Origin: Winogradskyella pelagia
Lineage (GTDB): Bacteria > Bacteroidota > Bacteroidia > Flavobacteriales > Flavobacteriaceae
NCBI RefSeq assembly: GCF_017581965.1
Contig: NZ_JAGEVF010000001.1
Coordinates: forward strand, 124,001 to 188,000
DNA length: 64,000 nt
Direction: 5' to 3'
The first letter of the stretch is position 1, and each line of letters begins with the position of its first letter. The notes below the pieces were generated by a model. That model did not search any database. It saw only the letters and a list, made by a program, of their open reading frames with translations, and was not told where the DNA came from. This document shows, one piece after another, positions 53,484 to 63,278 of this stretch. A program made the translations under genes and the position numbers.

Positions 53484-53850
53484 TTTGAGCTGTTTTTTTT
53501 GCAAATTTTTCAAGAAGTACCGTCATAGCATTATGTAATGCTTCAAAAGTTGTGCCTTCTTTGCTAATGTATAAAATCATAAACGCATAAGATGTTGAAC
53601 TATTGTTAAAGTATATCGGCTTACTAAGTCTAAAGGCTTCTCGCGTCAAACGTTTTATACGGTTCCTAGCTACAGCGGTTTTGTGTAGGCGCTTACTCAC
53701 TGAAAAACCTACTTTAATCCTAGCATCATCATCATTTTTTAAATACACTAGGCGTAATGGAAAAGCTGTAACAGATTTACCCTCATTAAACAACCTATCG
53801 ATAGTAGTTTTACTTTTTAGTTTGTTTGATTTGCCTAGTTTATATCTCAT
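53464..53850 (-). CDS. rnpA: Ribonuclease P protein component
   Basis: 128 residues from the ATG at 53850 (MRYKLGKSNKLKSK). A longer frame to 53895 adds 15 residues of a different type. VGFSVSKRLHKTAVARNRIKRLTREAFR (here in short blocks: VGFSVSKRLHKTA and RNRIKRLTREAFR) is the family signature. It binds the RNase P RNA and helps it cut the 5' leader of pre-tRNA. The usual neighbours rpmH and yidC are absent. It is followed by an S41 protease gene that overlaps it by 20 bases. Confidence 0.95.
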   Translation of the reverse strand: MRYKLGKSNKLKSKTTIDRLFNEGKSVTAFPLRLVYLKNDDDARIKVGFSVSKRLHKTAVARNRIKRLTREAFRLSKPIYFNNSSTSYAFMILYISKEGTTFEALHNAMTVLLEKFAKKTAQNETKTP

Positions 53851-53997
53851 ACACTGCGCGAGTAAGAACGGTAAATGTAATACATATCGCAGCAATTCAA
53901 AGCAGGGTTGTAATAACGGCCATGATAAAAATCATATTTTTAAGCTCTTTATTAAAGTAACTTACCAAGAATTTTCTATTAAAAACACACAGTAAAT

Positions 53998-55842
53998 ATG
54001 GGACATTTAGAAGTTAAATATCTTAAAAGCCCCAAAGAAAAGGCGCTTTATATACATCATCTTATTAAAGATTTAGAGGCTCTTGATTTGATGCTAAAGC
54101 GCGATATGATAGAGAAAAACCCAATAAGAATTGGTGCAGAACAAGAGTTTTGCCTTGTCACTGAAAGGTTTTTCCCTAATAATAATAGCGTTGAGGTGTT
54201 ATCTGAAATAAATGATGAGCATTTTACTACAGAAATAGGAAAATATAATCTAGAGATTAATTCTGATCCTCTTTTGCTAGAAGACGACTGCTTTTCTAAA
54301 CTATTTAATCAACTTAATTCTTTAATAAAAAAAGCTGAAGAAGCTGCCAATAAAAATAATTCAAAAGTTATATTAACAGGGATATTGCCCACTTTAAGAC
54401 TCAAACACATTAAAGAGGATTACATGACTGATAAGCCCAGGTATCATGTATTGAACGATTCGCTTAAGTCTTCTCGTAGAGAGAATTTCCATATCCACAT
54501 AAAAGGTGTTGATGAGTTAAACCTAGTTCACGACAGTGTTATGTTAGAGGCGTGTAATACCAGTTTTCAAACACATTTGCAGATTAACCCAGAGGAATTT
54601 GTAGCAAAATATAATTGGGCACAAGCTATAGCGGGCCCTGTTTTGGCGAGTTGTGCAAACTCACCGGTCCTATTTGGGCGTGAACTTTGGGCCGAAAGCA
54701 GGATAGCGCTTTTCACCCAAAGTATAGATACACGCACCAATTCATTTATACATAATGAAAAACAATCTCGAGTAAGTTTTGGGGCACATTGGGAGGAGGG
54801 AACGGTCACAGACATTTTTAAGGACCATATTTCTAGATTTAGAAGTTTGTTAAGTACTGGTGATTATGAGGACAGTATTGAAAAAGTAGAGCGCGGAGAC
54901 ATTCCTAAACTTAAATCTTTACAAATGCATAATGGTACGGTTTACAAATGGAACCGTGTTTGTTATGGAGTGGGAGGTGGAAAACCTCATTTAAGGATTG
55001 AATGCCGTTACATTCCGGCTGGTCCAACGCTAAAAGACGAAATTGCCAATATGGTTTTTTGGGTCGGTTTAATGCTTGGCCAACCAGATGATTTAAAATC
55101 TATCCAAAATAAGATGGATTTTAGAGACATCAAGCACAACTTCTTTAAGGCTGCAAGAAACGGAATAGAAGCGCAATTTATTTGGAGGAATACCCTAGTC
55201 ACGGCAAAAGAATTACTACTCAATGAGTTTTTACCTATGGCAAGACAGGGTCTTAAAAATAGAGGTATAAGCGATAAAGATATTGAAGAGTATTTAGGCA
55301 TTATAGAAAAGCGGATTCAATCACATACAGGCTCACAGTGGATTGTTAGTAACTTTAGAAATCTACAAAAAACAAAAACCAATTTTGAAGCTTTACAAAA
55401 CTTAACAGCTTATATGTATAAACATCAATTTGGTCCGGAAACAATTGACTCCTGGCCAGTTTTTGATCCAAATGCTAATTTAAAGATTGATGAGTCAAGA
55501 ATTGTTAAGCACAATATGAATACCAATATTCTTTTGGTCGATCAAAACGATAGCCTGGAGCTGGTAACTAACATTATGAAATGGAAGAATATCCATCATT
55601 TACCTGTAATTAATAGAAAGAAACAATTAACAGGCTTATTAACTTGGACCGATGTTATTAAATTAAGTGATAAAAAGCTTGACCTTAGAGTTAAAGATGT
55701 AATGACAAACAATTTAATTACCATTTCACAAGAGGCACCGTTAGAAGAGGCCAAAGAGGTTATGAAGAAAAATAAAATTAATTGTTTACCTGTTGTAAAA
55801 GGTTCGGAATTATTAGGTATTTTAACCACAAGCGATTTATAA
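53998..55842 (+). CDS. GCS2-like amidoligase with C-terminal tandem CBS domains
   Basis: 614 residues. Residues about 35-450 resemble the carboxylate-amine ligase family of glutamate-cysteine ligases (GCS2). IGAEQEFCLV has the Glu pair for Mg-ATP, YNLEINSDPLLL is the second strand motif, and HLRIECRYIPAGPT carries the conserved Arg. Two CBS modules follow (about 500-555 and 563-614), with IHHLPVINRKKQLTGLL and INCLPVVKGSELLGIL. CBS pairs bind adenine nucleotides and may regulate activity. The natural substrates are unknown. It is transcribed with an aspartoacylase-like deacylase gene that begins six bases later. Confidence 0.85.
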   Translation: MGHLEVKYLKSPKEKALYIHHLIKDLEALDLMLKRDMIEKNPIRIGAEQEFCLVTERFFPNNNSVEVLSEINDEHFTTEIGKYNLEINSDPLLLEDDCFSKLFNQLNSLIKKAEEAANKNNSKVILTGILPTLRLKHIKEDYMTDKPRYHVLNDSLKSSRRENFHIHIKGVDELNLVHDSVMLEACNTSFQTHLQINPEEFVAKYNWAQAIAGPVLASCANSPVLFGRELWAESRIALFTQSIDTRTNSFIHNEKQSRVSFGAHWEEGTVTDIFKDHISRFRSLLSTGDYEDSIEKVERGDIPKLKSLQMHNGTVYKWNRVCYGVGGGKPHLRIECRYIPAGPTLKDEIANMVFWVGLMLGQPDDLKSIQNKMDFRDIKHNFFKAARNGIEAQFIWRNTLVTAKELLLNEFLPMARQGLKNRGISDKDIEEYLGIIEKRIQSHTGSQWIVSNFRNLQKTKTNFEALQNLTAYMYKHQFGPETIDSWPVFDPNANLKIDESRIVKHNMNTNILLVDQNDSLELVTNIMKWKNIHHLPVINRKKQLTGLLTWTDVIKLSDKKLDLRVKDVMTNNLITISQEAPLEEAKEVMKKNKINCLPVVKGSELLGILTTSDL

Positions 55843-55847
55843 ACTTT

Positions 55848-57038
55848 ATGCAAACGAGCCTCAATAAAGATAAGACTCAAACCGAGTCGCCAGAGCGTAT
55901 TTTTCATCACATTGTTGGTAAATCTCCAGGTTCCACCCTTGTATTTTTTGCTGGAATTCACGGGAATGAATATGCAGGAGTAAAAGCCCTAAATACTGTC
56001 TTATCAAATATAGATTCAGAACAAATCAAAGGGGAGGTATATGGTATTTATGGCAATATAAAAGCATTGAAGGAAAAGCGACGATTTCTAGATTCTGATT
56101 TAAACAGGATGTGGACTACAGAACAGTTGGCAGTTTTAAAACAAAAGCCTGAATTTAACCAAGAGCAATTAGAGCAATTAGAATTAAATGCATTCATTAT
56201 CAAGCTTTTATCTACCAATTCGAGACCTATCTATTTTATTGATCTTCATACCACATCCAGCAAGACATTACCCTTTATTACCATAAATGATGCGCTAATC
56301 AATAGAAAGTTTTCAAAATGCTTTCCGGTTCCGGTGGTTTTGGGGATAGAGGAGTATTTAGAAGGTCCACTATTGAGCTATTTAAATAAGAGAGGATTCG
56401 TTTCTTTAGGTTTTGAGTCCGGTCAGCACACAGACCCAGAGGCGGTTACCAATTGCGAGGCTTTTGTTCATTTGGTATTAAATTGCTCAGGTGTCTTAAA
56501 AGAACCCGTTCATAAAAGTCTTAAAGTTTATGAAGATTATTTAAAGCAGTCTTCAGAAGAGGTCAATTCTACCTTTGAGGTTATTTATAAACACCATATT
56601 CAACCCAAGGAGCGTTTTGTTATGGAAAAGGGTTTTATAAGCTTTCAAAATATAGAAAAGGGCACGTTGCTTGCCCATTCTAATGCAAAACCCCTCTATT
56701 CTAATTATAACGCCAAGTTGTTTATGCCACTGTATCAAAAAACAGGCAATGATGGTTTTTTCATAATTAGACCAATTCCTCCAGTTTTTTTGAAATTATC
56801 AGAGTTTTTAAGAAAGATAGGGGCCGACTCCTTATTGACTTGGCTTCCTGGTATAAATTGGCAGGATAAAAACCTAGGTATTTTAAAGGCCAACTTAAGA
56901 GTAACACGTTTTATGGCAAAGTCTATTTTTCACTTGTTTGGCTACAGAAATAAACAAATAGATGAAACCCATATGCTATTATATAACAGGGAGCGTGTTG
57001 CTAAAAAGCATTTATACTCCAAAGAACCATGGTATTAA
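55848..57038 (+). CDS. Succinylglutamate desuccinylase/aspartoacylase family deacylase
   Basis: 396 residues from the ATG at 55848; longer frames overlap the GCS2-like gene in another register. FFAGIHGNEYAGV supplies the His and Glu zinc ligands, RRFLDSDLNRMW is the substrate Arg motif and YFIDLHTTSS the third ligand. GLEEYLEGPLLSY-like and FESGQHTDPEA (with the catalytic Glu) follow. The C-terminal 110 residues are an extra domain. The family removes acyl groups from acyl-amino acids such as N-acetylaspartate. The pairing with an amidoligase suggests synthesis and cleavage of the same amide. Confidence 0.88.
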   Translation: MQTSLNKDKTQTESPERIFHHIVGKSPGSTLVFFAGIHGNEYAGVKALNTVLSNIDSEQIKGEVYGIYGNIKALKEKRRFLDSDLNRMWTTEQLAVLKQKPEFNQEQLEQLELNAFIIKLLSTNSRPIYFIDLHTTSSKTLPFITINDALINRKFSKCFPVPVVLGIEEYLEGPLLSYLNKRGFVSLGFESGQHTDPEAVTNCEAFVHLVLNCSGVLKEPVHKSLKVYEDYLKQSSEEVNSTFEVIYKHHIQPKERFVMEKGFISFQNIEKGTLLAHSNAKPLYSNYNAKLFMPLYQKTGNDGFFIIRPIPPVFLKLSEFLRKIGADSLLTWLPGINWQDKNLGILKANLRVTRFMAKSIFHLFGYRNKQIDETHMLLYNRERVAKKHLYSKEPWY

Positions 57039-57040
57039 AG

Positions 57041-57069
57041 AAAAGCCGCAACATATTGTTGCGGCTTTT
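57041..57069. terminator. Strong bidirectional hairpin terminator
   Basis: AAAAGCCGCAACA (57041-57053) pairs perfectly with TGTTGCGGCTTTT (57057-57069), 13 base pairs with loop TAT, including the A and T tracts. It separates the deacylase gene from the convergent M1 peptidase gene. Confidence 0.9.
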
Positions 57070-57089
57070 AATCAAATAATTACAAAAAC

Positions 57090-58856
57090 TTATTTTACAT
57101 TAAAGGTATTATTCTCTCTGTTAATATCCGCCATCATTTGTGATGCATCAATTTCAATAGATTTAACCGCTTTTGAAGCCTCAAAAGTGTAGGTTGGCAT
57201 TGCCCAAGCCCAATCGTCTACAACTGTTGCTGAGGTTGGTTTTTCGCCCCTCATCATTTGTAGCGGGATGTAAAACTCCTCTTTTGTTCCGTCTATATAG
57301 GTCACAGATAAATCAATAGGCATTGGCATTAAACCGATACGCTCTAAAATTATGGTTTTATTCTCAACGGACTTTACACCGTAATCTATGGTGTTGGTTG
57401 TCTGTGCAAAATCAATATAATACCAATCTAGCTCAAAATCGGTGATGCGCTCTGCGGAGCGAATAATGTCATGAGGTTTTGGATGTTTAAAAGAGAAATC
57501 ATCAAAATATTTTTTGATGGTTTTCTTTAAATTTTCGTCTCCAATGACATAGCCCAGCTGTGCTAAAAAGACAGATCCTTTGCTGTAGGCAGAAATTCCA
57601 TATGACTGGTTATAGGTATATCTATCTGCATGTGTTGTTAGAGGCTGTTCATAGCCAGAATTTGCTAAGGCAATATAACTTCTATATGACCGTGCAACAG
57701 GGTTCTTCTGTTTATTTTCTCTAAGAGAGTTAGTTGCAAATGAAGAGATATAACTTGTAAAGCCTTCATCCATCCACTCGTGTTTAGCTTCATTGGTGGC
57801 TAATAAAAACTGAAACCATGTATGGGCCATTTCATGGGATGTTACCCCAAGTAAACTATTATAACTACGCTCACCTGTTATTAAGGTACACATGGCGTAT
57901 TCCATACCGCCATCTCCTCCTTGAATTACGGAATACTGCTCATAAGGATATCGTCCCACGTTCTCACTAAAGTAGGTCATAAGCTTAGCTGTATCCGGTT
58001 GAAGCGTCTTCCAATTGTCTAGATACTCTTGTTTCATGGTTTTTTTGTAGTAGAAATGTAAAGTAGGTCCGTTAGGCATCTCAAAGGTATCATGAATAAA
58101 ATCAGGATCCGCCGCCCAGGTAAAGTCGTGTACTTTTGGAGCTACAAAGTGTAAAGTTTTTTTACCTTTCTTTACCTTTGATTCACTTTGTAAATATCCT
58201 GTACCACCAACAACATAATCTTCATCAATTGTAAGCTTTATATCAAAATCTCCCCAAACACCATGGAACTCTCTCGCTATGTAAGGGTCCGCGTGCCACC
58301 CTTCAAAATCATATTCAGCCAATTTAGGGTACCATTGTGTCATTGAAAGCGCAACTCCTTCAGCATTATTTCTCCCAGATCTACGAATTTGAACAGGCAC
58401 TTGTGCGTCGAAATCCATATTAAATGTAGCCTTTCCTCCTGGCTTTATGGGTTCTGCTAATACCACCTCAAGCACTGTTCCAACGGTTTCAAACTTAACT
58501 GGCGTTCCATTTTGGACTAGAGAATTCACTTTTATATAGCCAATTTCATCAGGTTTTAGTTTGCTGATTTTATCAGCAATCTTATCACTTGGGTCAGCTA
58601 TGGTAAGCGAGCGCACATCCATTTCGCTTCCTGGTTGAAACGCGTTGAAATATAAATGATAATAAACGCGATTGAGTATTTCTGGTGAATTATTGGTGTA
58701 AACGAGTGTTTGCTTTCCCTTATATTGGAAGTTTTCAACATTCATGTCAATTTCCATTTTATACTCTACATGTTGTTGCCAATAACCATTATCAACTTGA
58801 GCCAAAGCATTGCTTGCACAAAAAATTGCGATAAAAAGGCTAAGTACGTTTTTCAT
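57090..58856 (-). CDS. M1 family metallopeptidase (aminopeptidase-like), exported
   Basis: 588 residues. The signal peptide cuts near NALAQ (about 19). HEMAH followed after 18 residues by Glu (in EWMDEGF) is the M1 zinc site. GGDGGMEYAM replaces the GAMEN exopeptidase motif with a GGMEY form. A Tyr for transition-state binding is in the later helical region. It is therefore a zinc peptidase secreted to the periplasm or beyond. It lies two bases downstream of the subtilisin gene in one operon, so the two peptidases probably act on the same food or envelope proteins. Confidence 0.92.
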   Translation of the reverse strand: MKNVLSLFIAIFCASNALAQVDNGYWQQHVEYKMEIDMNVENFQYKGKQTLVYTNNSPEILNRVYYHLYFNAFQPGSEMDVRSLTIADPSDKIADKISKLKPDEIGYIKVNSLVQNGTPVKFETVGTVLEVVLAEPIKPGGKATFNMDFDAQVPVQIRRSGRNNAEGVALSMTQWYPKLAEYDFEGWHADPYIAREFHGVWGDFDIKLTIDEDYVVGGTGYLQSESKVKKGKKTLHFVAPKVHDFTWAADPDFIHDTFEMPNGPTLHFYYKKTMKQEYLDNWKTLQPDTAKLMTYFSENVGRYPYEQYSVIQGGDGGMEYAMCTLITGERSYNSLLGVTSHEMAHTWFQFLLATNEAKHEWMDEGFTSYISSFATNSLRENKQKNPVARSYRSYIALANSGYEQPLTTHADRYTYNQSYGISAYSKGSVFLAQLGYVIGDENLKKTIKKYFDDFSFKHPKPHDIIRSAERITDFELDWYYIDFAQTTNTIDYGVKSVENKTIILERIGLMPMPIDLSVTYIDGTKEEFYIPLQMMRGEKPTSATVVDDWAWAMPTYTFEASKAVKSIEIDASQMMADINRENNTFNVK

Positions 58857-58858
58857 AA

Positions 58859-60460
58859 TTATTTAATCTTTGAGGCTAATATTAGAGCATTGTAGGCATT
58901 TGCTATTTTTCCTGTCTTAGAAAGCTCAGCGAATGGCTTTACATTAGAGGCGTCACCACCCACAACAACTTTAGTATTTAAAGCAAGGCCAGAATCTAAA
59001 ATCACTTGTTTTACTTGAGCCGCACTTAATTTAGGGTAGTAAGAACGAACCAGTGCTGCAACTCCGGCTACTCCCGGCGCGGCCATTGAGGTACCACCTT
59101 TAAAGTCGTACTCATTCTCTGGAGTTGTAGAATATACAGAAGAACCAGGAGCAAAAATATCTACGTTTCTTTTTCCATAGTTAGAAAAGCCAGAAACCAT
59201 TTTTGAGCCGTAATCATTAGTTAAAGAGCCCACACGTATATAAGTTTCTGAAACCTCAACGAAATTAACGTTATCGTCTGGGAAATTAGGTTCAACATCG
59301 ACGTTATTACTATCGTTACCCGCAGCGTGAATAATTACAACGTCATTATCTGAAGCATACTTTATAGCATCCCTTACCCAGTCAGCATGGGGAGAAAAAG
59401 ACTTTCCAAAACTGCCATTAATGACTTTGGCACCATTGTCAACTGCATACCTAATAGCTAGCGCAACGTCTTTATCATATTCATCACCATTAGGTACTGC
59501 TCGAATGGCCATTATCTCTACATTATTAGCAACACCATTAGCGCCAAGACCGTTGTTGCGTTCTGCCGCAATAATACCAGCGACATGTGTTCCATGAGAC
59601 TCTGATTTTTTAACGTGTTTTACGTTGCCATTGCCATAACCTATATCGGATAAATTGTTGATATCATCACCTGTCTTACGACCTTTTAGGTCTTTATTTA
59701 GGTGTGCATTGAGGCGTTCATTGATTTGTTCTAAAGCTCCTTTCAACTGGTCATTAGCCTCTGCCATGGACGATCCATTGGCGCTTACGTTTTTAGCAAT
59801 TTGAACGGCCTGCATAATGTTTTGATCTTGTGAGGTAATACCATTTACATCATCCGTGGTGTAAGTGTCCTTGCCTAAGTGTTTCTTTAACGTTTCATCT
59901 GCATTTTTTATAGCTTGTGCGATTTGCTCGTACTGTGTTTTCCGTCCTAGCCACGTTTCATATTCTGAATCATATAAAGCTTTTGCCTCTTGATACCTTG
60001 GGTTAGATGTGTCACCTGAAGCTAGCATACGCACATATTCCAATTGTTCGTCGTAAGCGTCACCAAGGAAATTCCAACCGTGGATATCATCAACGTACCC
60101 ATTATTGTCGTCATCCTTACCATTATTTGGAATTTCATCTGAATTGGTCCAGATAACGTCATCTAAATCTTCATGGTCAATATCAATACCCGAATCGATT
60201 ACAGCAACTATAACTTTTTTACCTTTTTTGTTTTTAATGATTTCCTCGTAAGCCCTATCCACAGCCATACCAGGAATAGTGTCTTTTTCTAAATCGAGAT
60301 GACCCCAATTCTTTTTTTCAGCTTCTGTTAGTTCAGTGACCTTGAGAGGAGACGAATCAATATTTTCTACTGGAGTAGATAAAATGTCTGAGGACCCACA
60401 GCCTAAAGCCAAGGCTCCAGCAATTAGCAATGTAATAAACGGTTTATAGGATAATTTCAT
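58859..60460 (-). CDS. S8 family (subtilisin-like) serine protease, lipoprotein
   Basis: 533 residues. The start ends with a lipobox ALGC (Cys21). The catalytic triad is D89 in VIDSGID, H289 in SHGTHVAG and S458 in GTSMAAPG. Asp to His is 200 residues, far more than the usual 30-60, because of a helical Asp/Glu/Lys insertion (about 135-280). The oxyanion Asn lies in HAAGNDSNN. Family members digest extracellular or envelope proteins. It is between the metallohydrolase gene (19 bases) and the M1 gene (2 bases). Confidence 0.93.
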   Translation of the reverse strand: MKLSYKPFITLLIAGALALGCGSSDILSTPVENIDSSPLKVTELTEAEKKNWGHLDLEKDTIPGMAVDRAYEEIIKNKKGKKVIVAVIDSGIDIDHEDLDDVIWTNSDEIPNNGKDDDNNGYVDDIHGWNFLGDAYDEQLEYVRMLASGDTSNPRYQEAKALYDSEYETWLGRKTQYEQIAQAIKNADETLKKHLGKDTYTTDDVNGITSQDQNIMQAVQIAKNVSANGSSMAEANDQLKGALEQINERLNAHLNKDLKGRKTGDDINNLSDIGYGNGNVKHVKKSESHGTHVAGIIAAERNNGLGANGVANNVEIMAIRAVPNGDEYDKDVALAIRYAVDNGAKVINGSFGKSFSPHADWVRDAIKYASDNDVVIIHAAGNDSNNVDVEPNFPDDNVNFVEVSETYIRVGSLTNDYGSKMVSGFSNYGKRNVDIFAPGSSVYSTTPENEYDFKGGTSMAAPGVAGVAALVRSYYPKLSAAQVKQVILDSGLALNTKVVVGGDASNVKPFAELSKTGKIANAYNALILASKIK

Positions 60461-60478
60461 ATGGTTTAATTTTAGTTT

Positions 60479-61336
60479 TTAAAAAATATCGTCACAGGTA
60501 TAGGTATCTTTTAAACGAACCCCTTTTTCTGTATGTTCTACGGTTATTATTTGGTTATGTGCATCATGTTCTAAAAACAGATAGTAATTGTGATCTGCAG
60601 CTATATTTAGAAATTTTTCTTTTTCGTCTAAGGTTAATAGTGGCCTGGTATCATATCCCATTACAAAAGGTAACGGTAAATGACCAGCTGTGGGCAACAA
60701 ATCTGCCATAAAACAAATTGTTTTGTCCTTATATTGAATCATCGGTACCATCTGTTTGTCTGTGTGGCCATTAGCAAAGAAAACATCAAATCCTAGCTCT
60801 GAGTTTTTTAACGTGTCATCTTCAGGTAGGTCAATAAACTTTAATCGTCCACTTTCACGCATTGGTAAAATGTTCTCTTTTAAAAACGATGCTTTTTCTC
60901 TTCTATTTGGTTGTGTGGCCCATTTCCAATGATCTGCATTGCTCCAAAAATGAGCATTTTTAAAAGCTGGTTCTAAAATAGTTCGGTCCTTATTCCATTG
61001 AATGCTTCCTCCACAATGATCAAAATGGAGATGAGTCATAAAAACATCTGTGATATCAGTCCTGTGAAAACCATATTTTTCCAGTGATTTGTCAATGGTA
61101 TTGTCTCCCCAAAGGTAGTAATAGCCAAAAAACTTATCGCTTTGCTTATCTCCCATGCCAGTATCGATTAAAATTAATCGATTACCATTTTCAATTAGCA
61201 AACAACGTGCCGCAATATCTATCATATTGTTGGTGTCGGCCGGGTTTGTGCGTTGCCATAAAGATTTAGGAACAACGCCAAACATAGCGCCACCATCTAG
61301 CTTAAAGTTACCTGATTCAATAGGGTATAATTTCAT
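60479..61336 (-). CDS. MBL-fold metallo-hydrolase
   Basis: 285 residues from the ATG at 61336 (MKLYPIES). An earlier TTG at 61354 is unlikely. THLHFDHCGGS is the HxHxDH zinc motif, LLIENGNRLILIDTGMGD opens the fold, and ANGHTDKQMVP and EHDAHNQ supply further ligands. The layout suits lactonase-like or alkyl-sulfatase-unrelated MBL hydrolases with one or two zinc ions. The substrate is unknown. A first gene in an operon with the two peptidases. Confidence 0.88.
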   Translation of the reverse strand: MKLYPIESGNFKLDGGAMFGVVPKSLWQRTNPADTNNMIDIAARCLLIENGNRLILIDTGMGDKQSDKFFGYYYLWGDNTIDKSLEKYGFHRTDITDVFMTHLHFDHCGGSIQWNKDRTILEPAFKNAHFWSNADHWKWATQPNRREKASFLKENILPMRESGRLKFIDLPEDDTLKNSELGFDVFFANGHTDKQMVPMIQYKDKTICFMADLLPTAGHLPLPFVMGYDTRPLLTLDEKEKFLNIAADHNYYLFLEHDAHNQIITVEHTEKGVRLKDTYTCDDIF

Positions 61337-61451
61337 AATCCCGCAATTTACCAAAATAGCATTGAAATTCTAAAAGCCTTTAGTTTTTATTGTGATTTTT
61401 TGAGTTGTAAAAAAAAACCTATTTTCGGGAGATTAATAAAAAATTGCACTA

Positions 61452-63278
61452 ATGGTTGAGTTAGCGGGAATTATTATTTTGGGAATACTGGCCCAATGGG
61501 TGGCATGGAAATTTAAAATCCCTGCAATCTTGCCCTTAATCTTAATAGGCCTATTAGTTGGACCTATTGCTGCAGAATTTATCAATGAAGACGGTTCTAA
61601 GTGGATTGAGCCTATTTGGAATGGAAAAAAGGGTTTATTTCCTGGCGAAGGGTTGTTTTATTTTGTCTCCTTGGCCATAAGTATTATTTTATTTGAGGGA
61701 GGACTTACATTAAAACGAAGTGAAATAAGAAATGTTGGTCCTGTTATAAGCAAACTTATAACTCTTGGCGCCGCAGTTACCTTTTTTGGCGCCGCGATTC
61801 TAGCGCATTACTTATTTCTTTTAAGTTGGGATTTGTGTTTTTTATTCTCGGGATTAATTATTGTAACAGGCCCAACAGTAATAACTCCAATTTTGAGAAA
61901 TATTCCTTTAAAACGAGACGTCTCTGCTGTTCTAAAATGGGAAGGAATATTAATAGATCCAATTGGAGCTTTGGTTGCCGTATTGGTATTTGAGTTTATT
62001 TCAGTTGGAGGAGAAGTGGGTTTTACTAGAACTGCTTTAATTGAGTTTGGTAAAATCGTACTCTTTGGTACTACATTTGGCTTTACGTTTGCCCACGCCT
62101 TGGTTTTTGCCATTAATAAAAAATTTATTCCACACTATTTGCTAAACGTTGTCTCACTATCGGTAGTGCTATTGGTTTTTATAGAGTCTGAGATTTTTGC
62201 TCATGAGTCAGGGCTGTTAGCCGTTGTGGTAATGGGTATGGTGATAGGGAATAGTAAATTAGAAAATATTAAGGAACTGCTCTATTTTAAGGAGTCGCTA
62301 AGCGTTCTGTTAATTTCCATTTTATTTATTCTTCTTGCGGCAAATATCAATTATCAAGATATGTTATTGCTATATCGCTGGGAAACATTGGCCTTGTTTC
62401 TTGTGGTAGTCTTTATAATTAGACCATTAGCCGTTTTTTTAAGCGCTACACAGTCTAAATTAAGAACAAACGAAAAGTTGTTTATTTCATGGGTTGGACC
62501 AAGGGGAATTGTAGCTGCTGGTATAGCATCGCTTTTTGGCAGTAAACTTCAAACCGCAGGGGTCGTTGGTGCAGAGTATATAACACCTTTGGTTTTTATG
62601 ATTGTTTTGGGGACAGTACTTCTCAATGCAACCACAGCACGTATTTTTGCGAAACTTTCGGGAGTATTTTTAACCAAATCCGAAGGTATTCTAATTGTGG
62701 GAGCTTCTAAAGTGTCTAGGTTGATTGCACAATATTTATCCGATAACGGTAGACATGTCGTTCTTGTAGACAGCAATCAAAATAATATACAAGAGGCTCA
62801 AAAAATTGGGATTGAAGCTTACACGGAAAATATCTACTCAGACACACTTCAAGATAATGTAGAATTTAGCGATATAGGCTATCTCTTAGCCTTAACAGGC
62901 AACGCTGATATTAATAGATATGCTGTTGAAAAGTTTGGAGCTCAGTTTGGAGAAAATGGCTCTTTTAGGCTGGCTTCTAAGGCTGAACTTGAACAAAGGG
63001 ATATTTCACCAGAAGACGGTGTTTTTACGCTTTCTGATGATTTTAATAATCTTATTGAGGTTACGGACAATTTTCCAAACATTCGCGAGGCACCTATAAA
63101 GGATATAGATAGTTATAATATACTATTGGATAAGTTTAAGTCTAATAAAGAACAAATTCCTTTGTTTGTAAAAACAAGCAAGGGCGAATTACATATTATT
63201 CCATCAATAGATGATAAGTTGGAAAAGGAAATTGACGCAAAAAGCAAATTGGTTTACTTGGGTAAATCAGTGGATTAA
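61452..63278 (+). CDS. CPA-type cation:proton antiporter with TrkA-N domain
   Basis: 608 residues. About twelve membrane segments cover 1-390, with [11 protein letters not shown] and [12 protein letters not shown] (the ID/ND-like pair region in the core helices). A TrkA-N/RCK-like nucleotide-binding domain follows at about 405-520 ([18 protein letters not shown]). The tail is polar. It exchanges Na or K for protons and is probably gated by the bound nucleotide. No subunit partner is nearby. It ends four bases into the convergent lepA stop region. Confidence 0.9.
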   Translation: MVELAGIIILGILAQWVAWKFKIPAILPLILIGLLVGPIAAEFINEDGSKWIEPIWNGKKGLFPGEGLFYFVSLAISIILFEGGLTLKRSEIRNVGPVISKLITLGAAVTFFGAAILAHYLFLLSWDLCFLFSGLIIVTGPTVITPILRNIPLKRDVSAVLKWEGILIDPIGALVAVLVFEFISVGGEVGFTRTALIEFGKIVLFGTTFGFTFAHALVFAINKKFIPHYLLNVVSLSVVLLVFIESEIFAHESGLLAVVVMGMVIGNSKLENIKELLYFKESLSVLLISILFILLAANINYQDMLLLYRWETLALFLVVVFIIRPLAVFLSATQSKLRTNEKLFISWVGPRGIVAAGIASLFGSKLQTAGVVGAEYITPLVFMIVLGTVLLNATTARIFAKLSGVFLTKSEGILIVGASKVSRLIAQYLSDNGRHVVLVDSNQNNIQEAQKIGIEAYTENIYSDTLQDNVEFSDIGYLLALTGNADINRYAVEKFGAQFGENGSFRLASKAELEQRDISPEDGVFTLSDDFNNLIEVTDNFPNIREAPIKDIDSYNILLDKFKSNKEQIPLFVKTSKGELHIIPSIDDKLEKEIDAKSKLVYLGKSVD

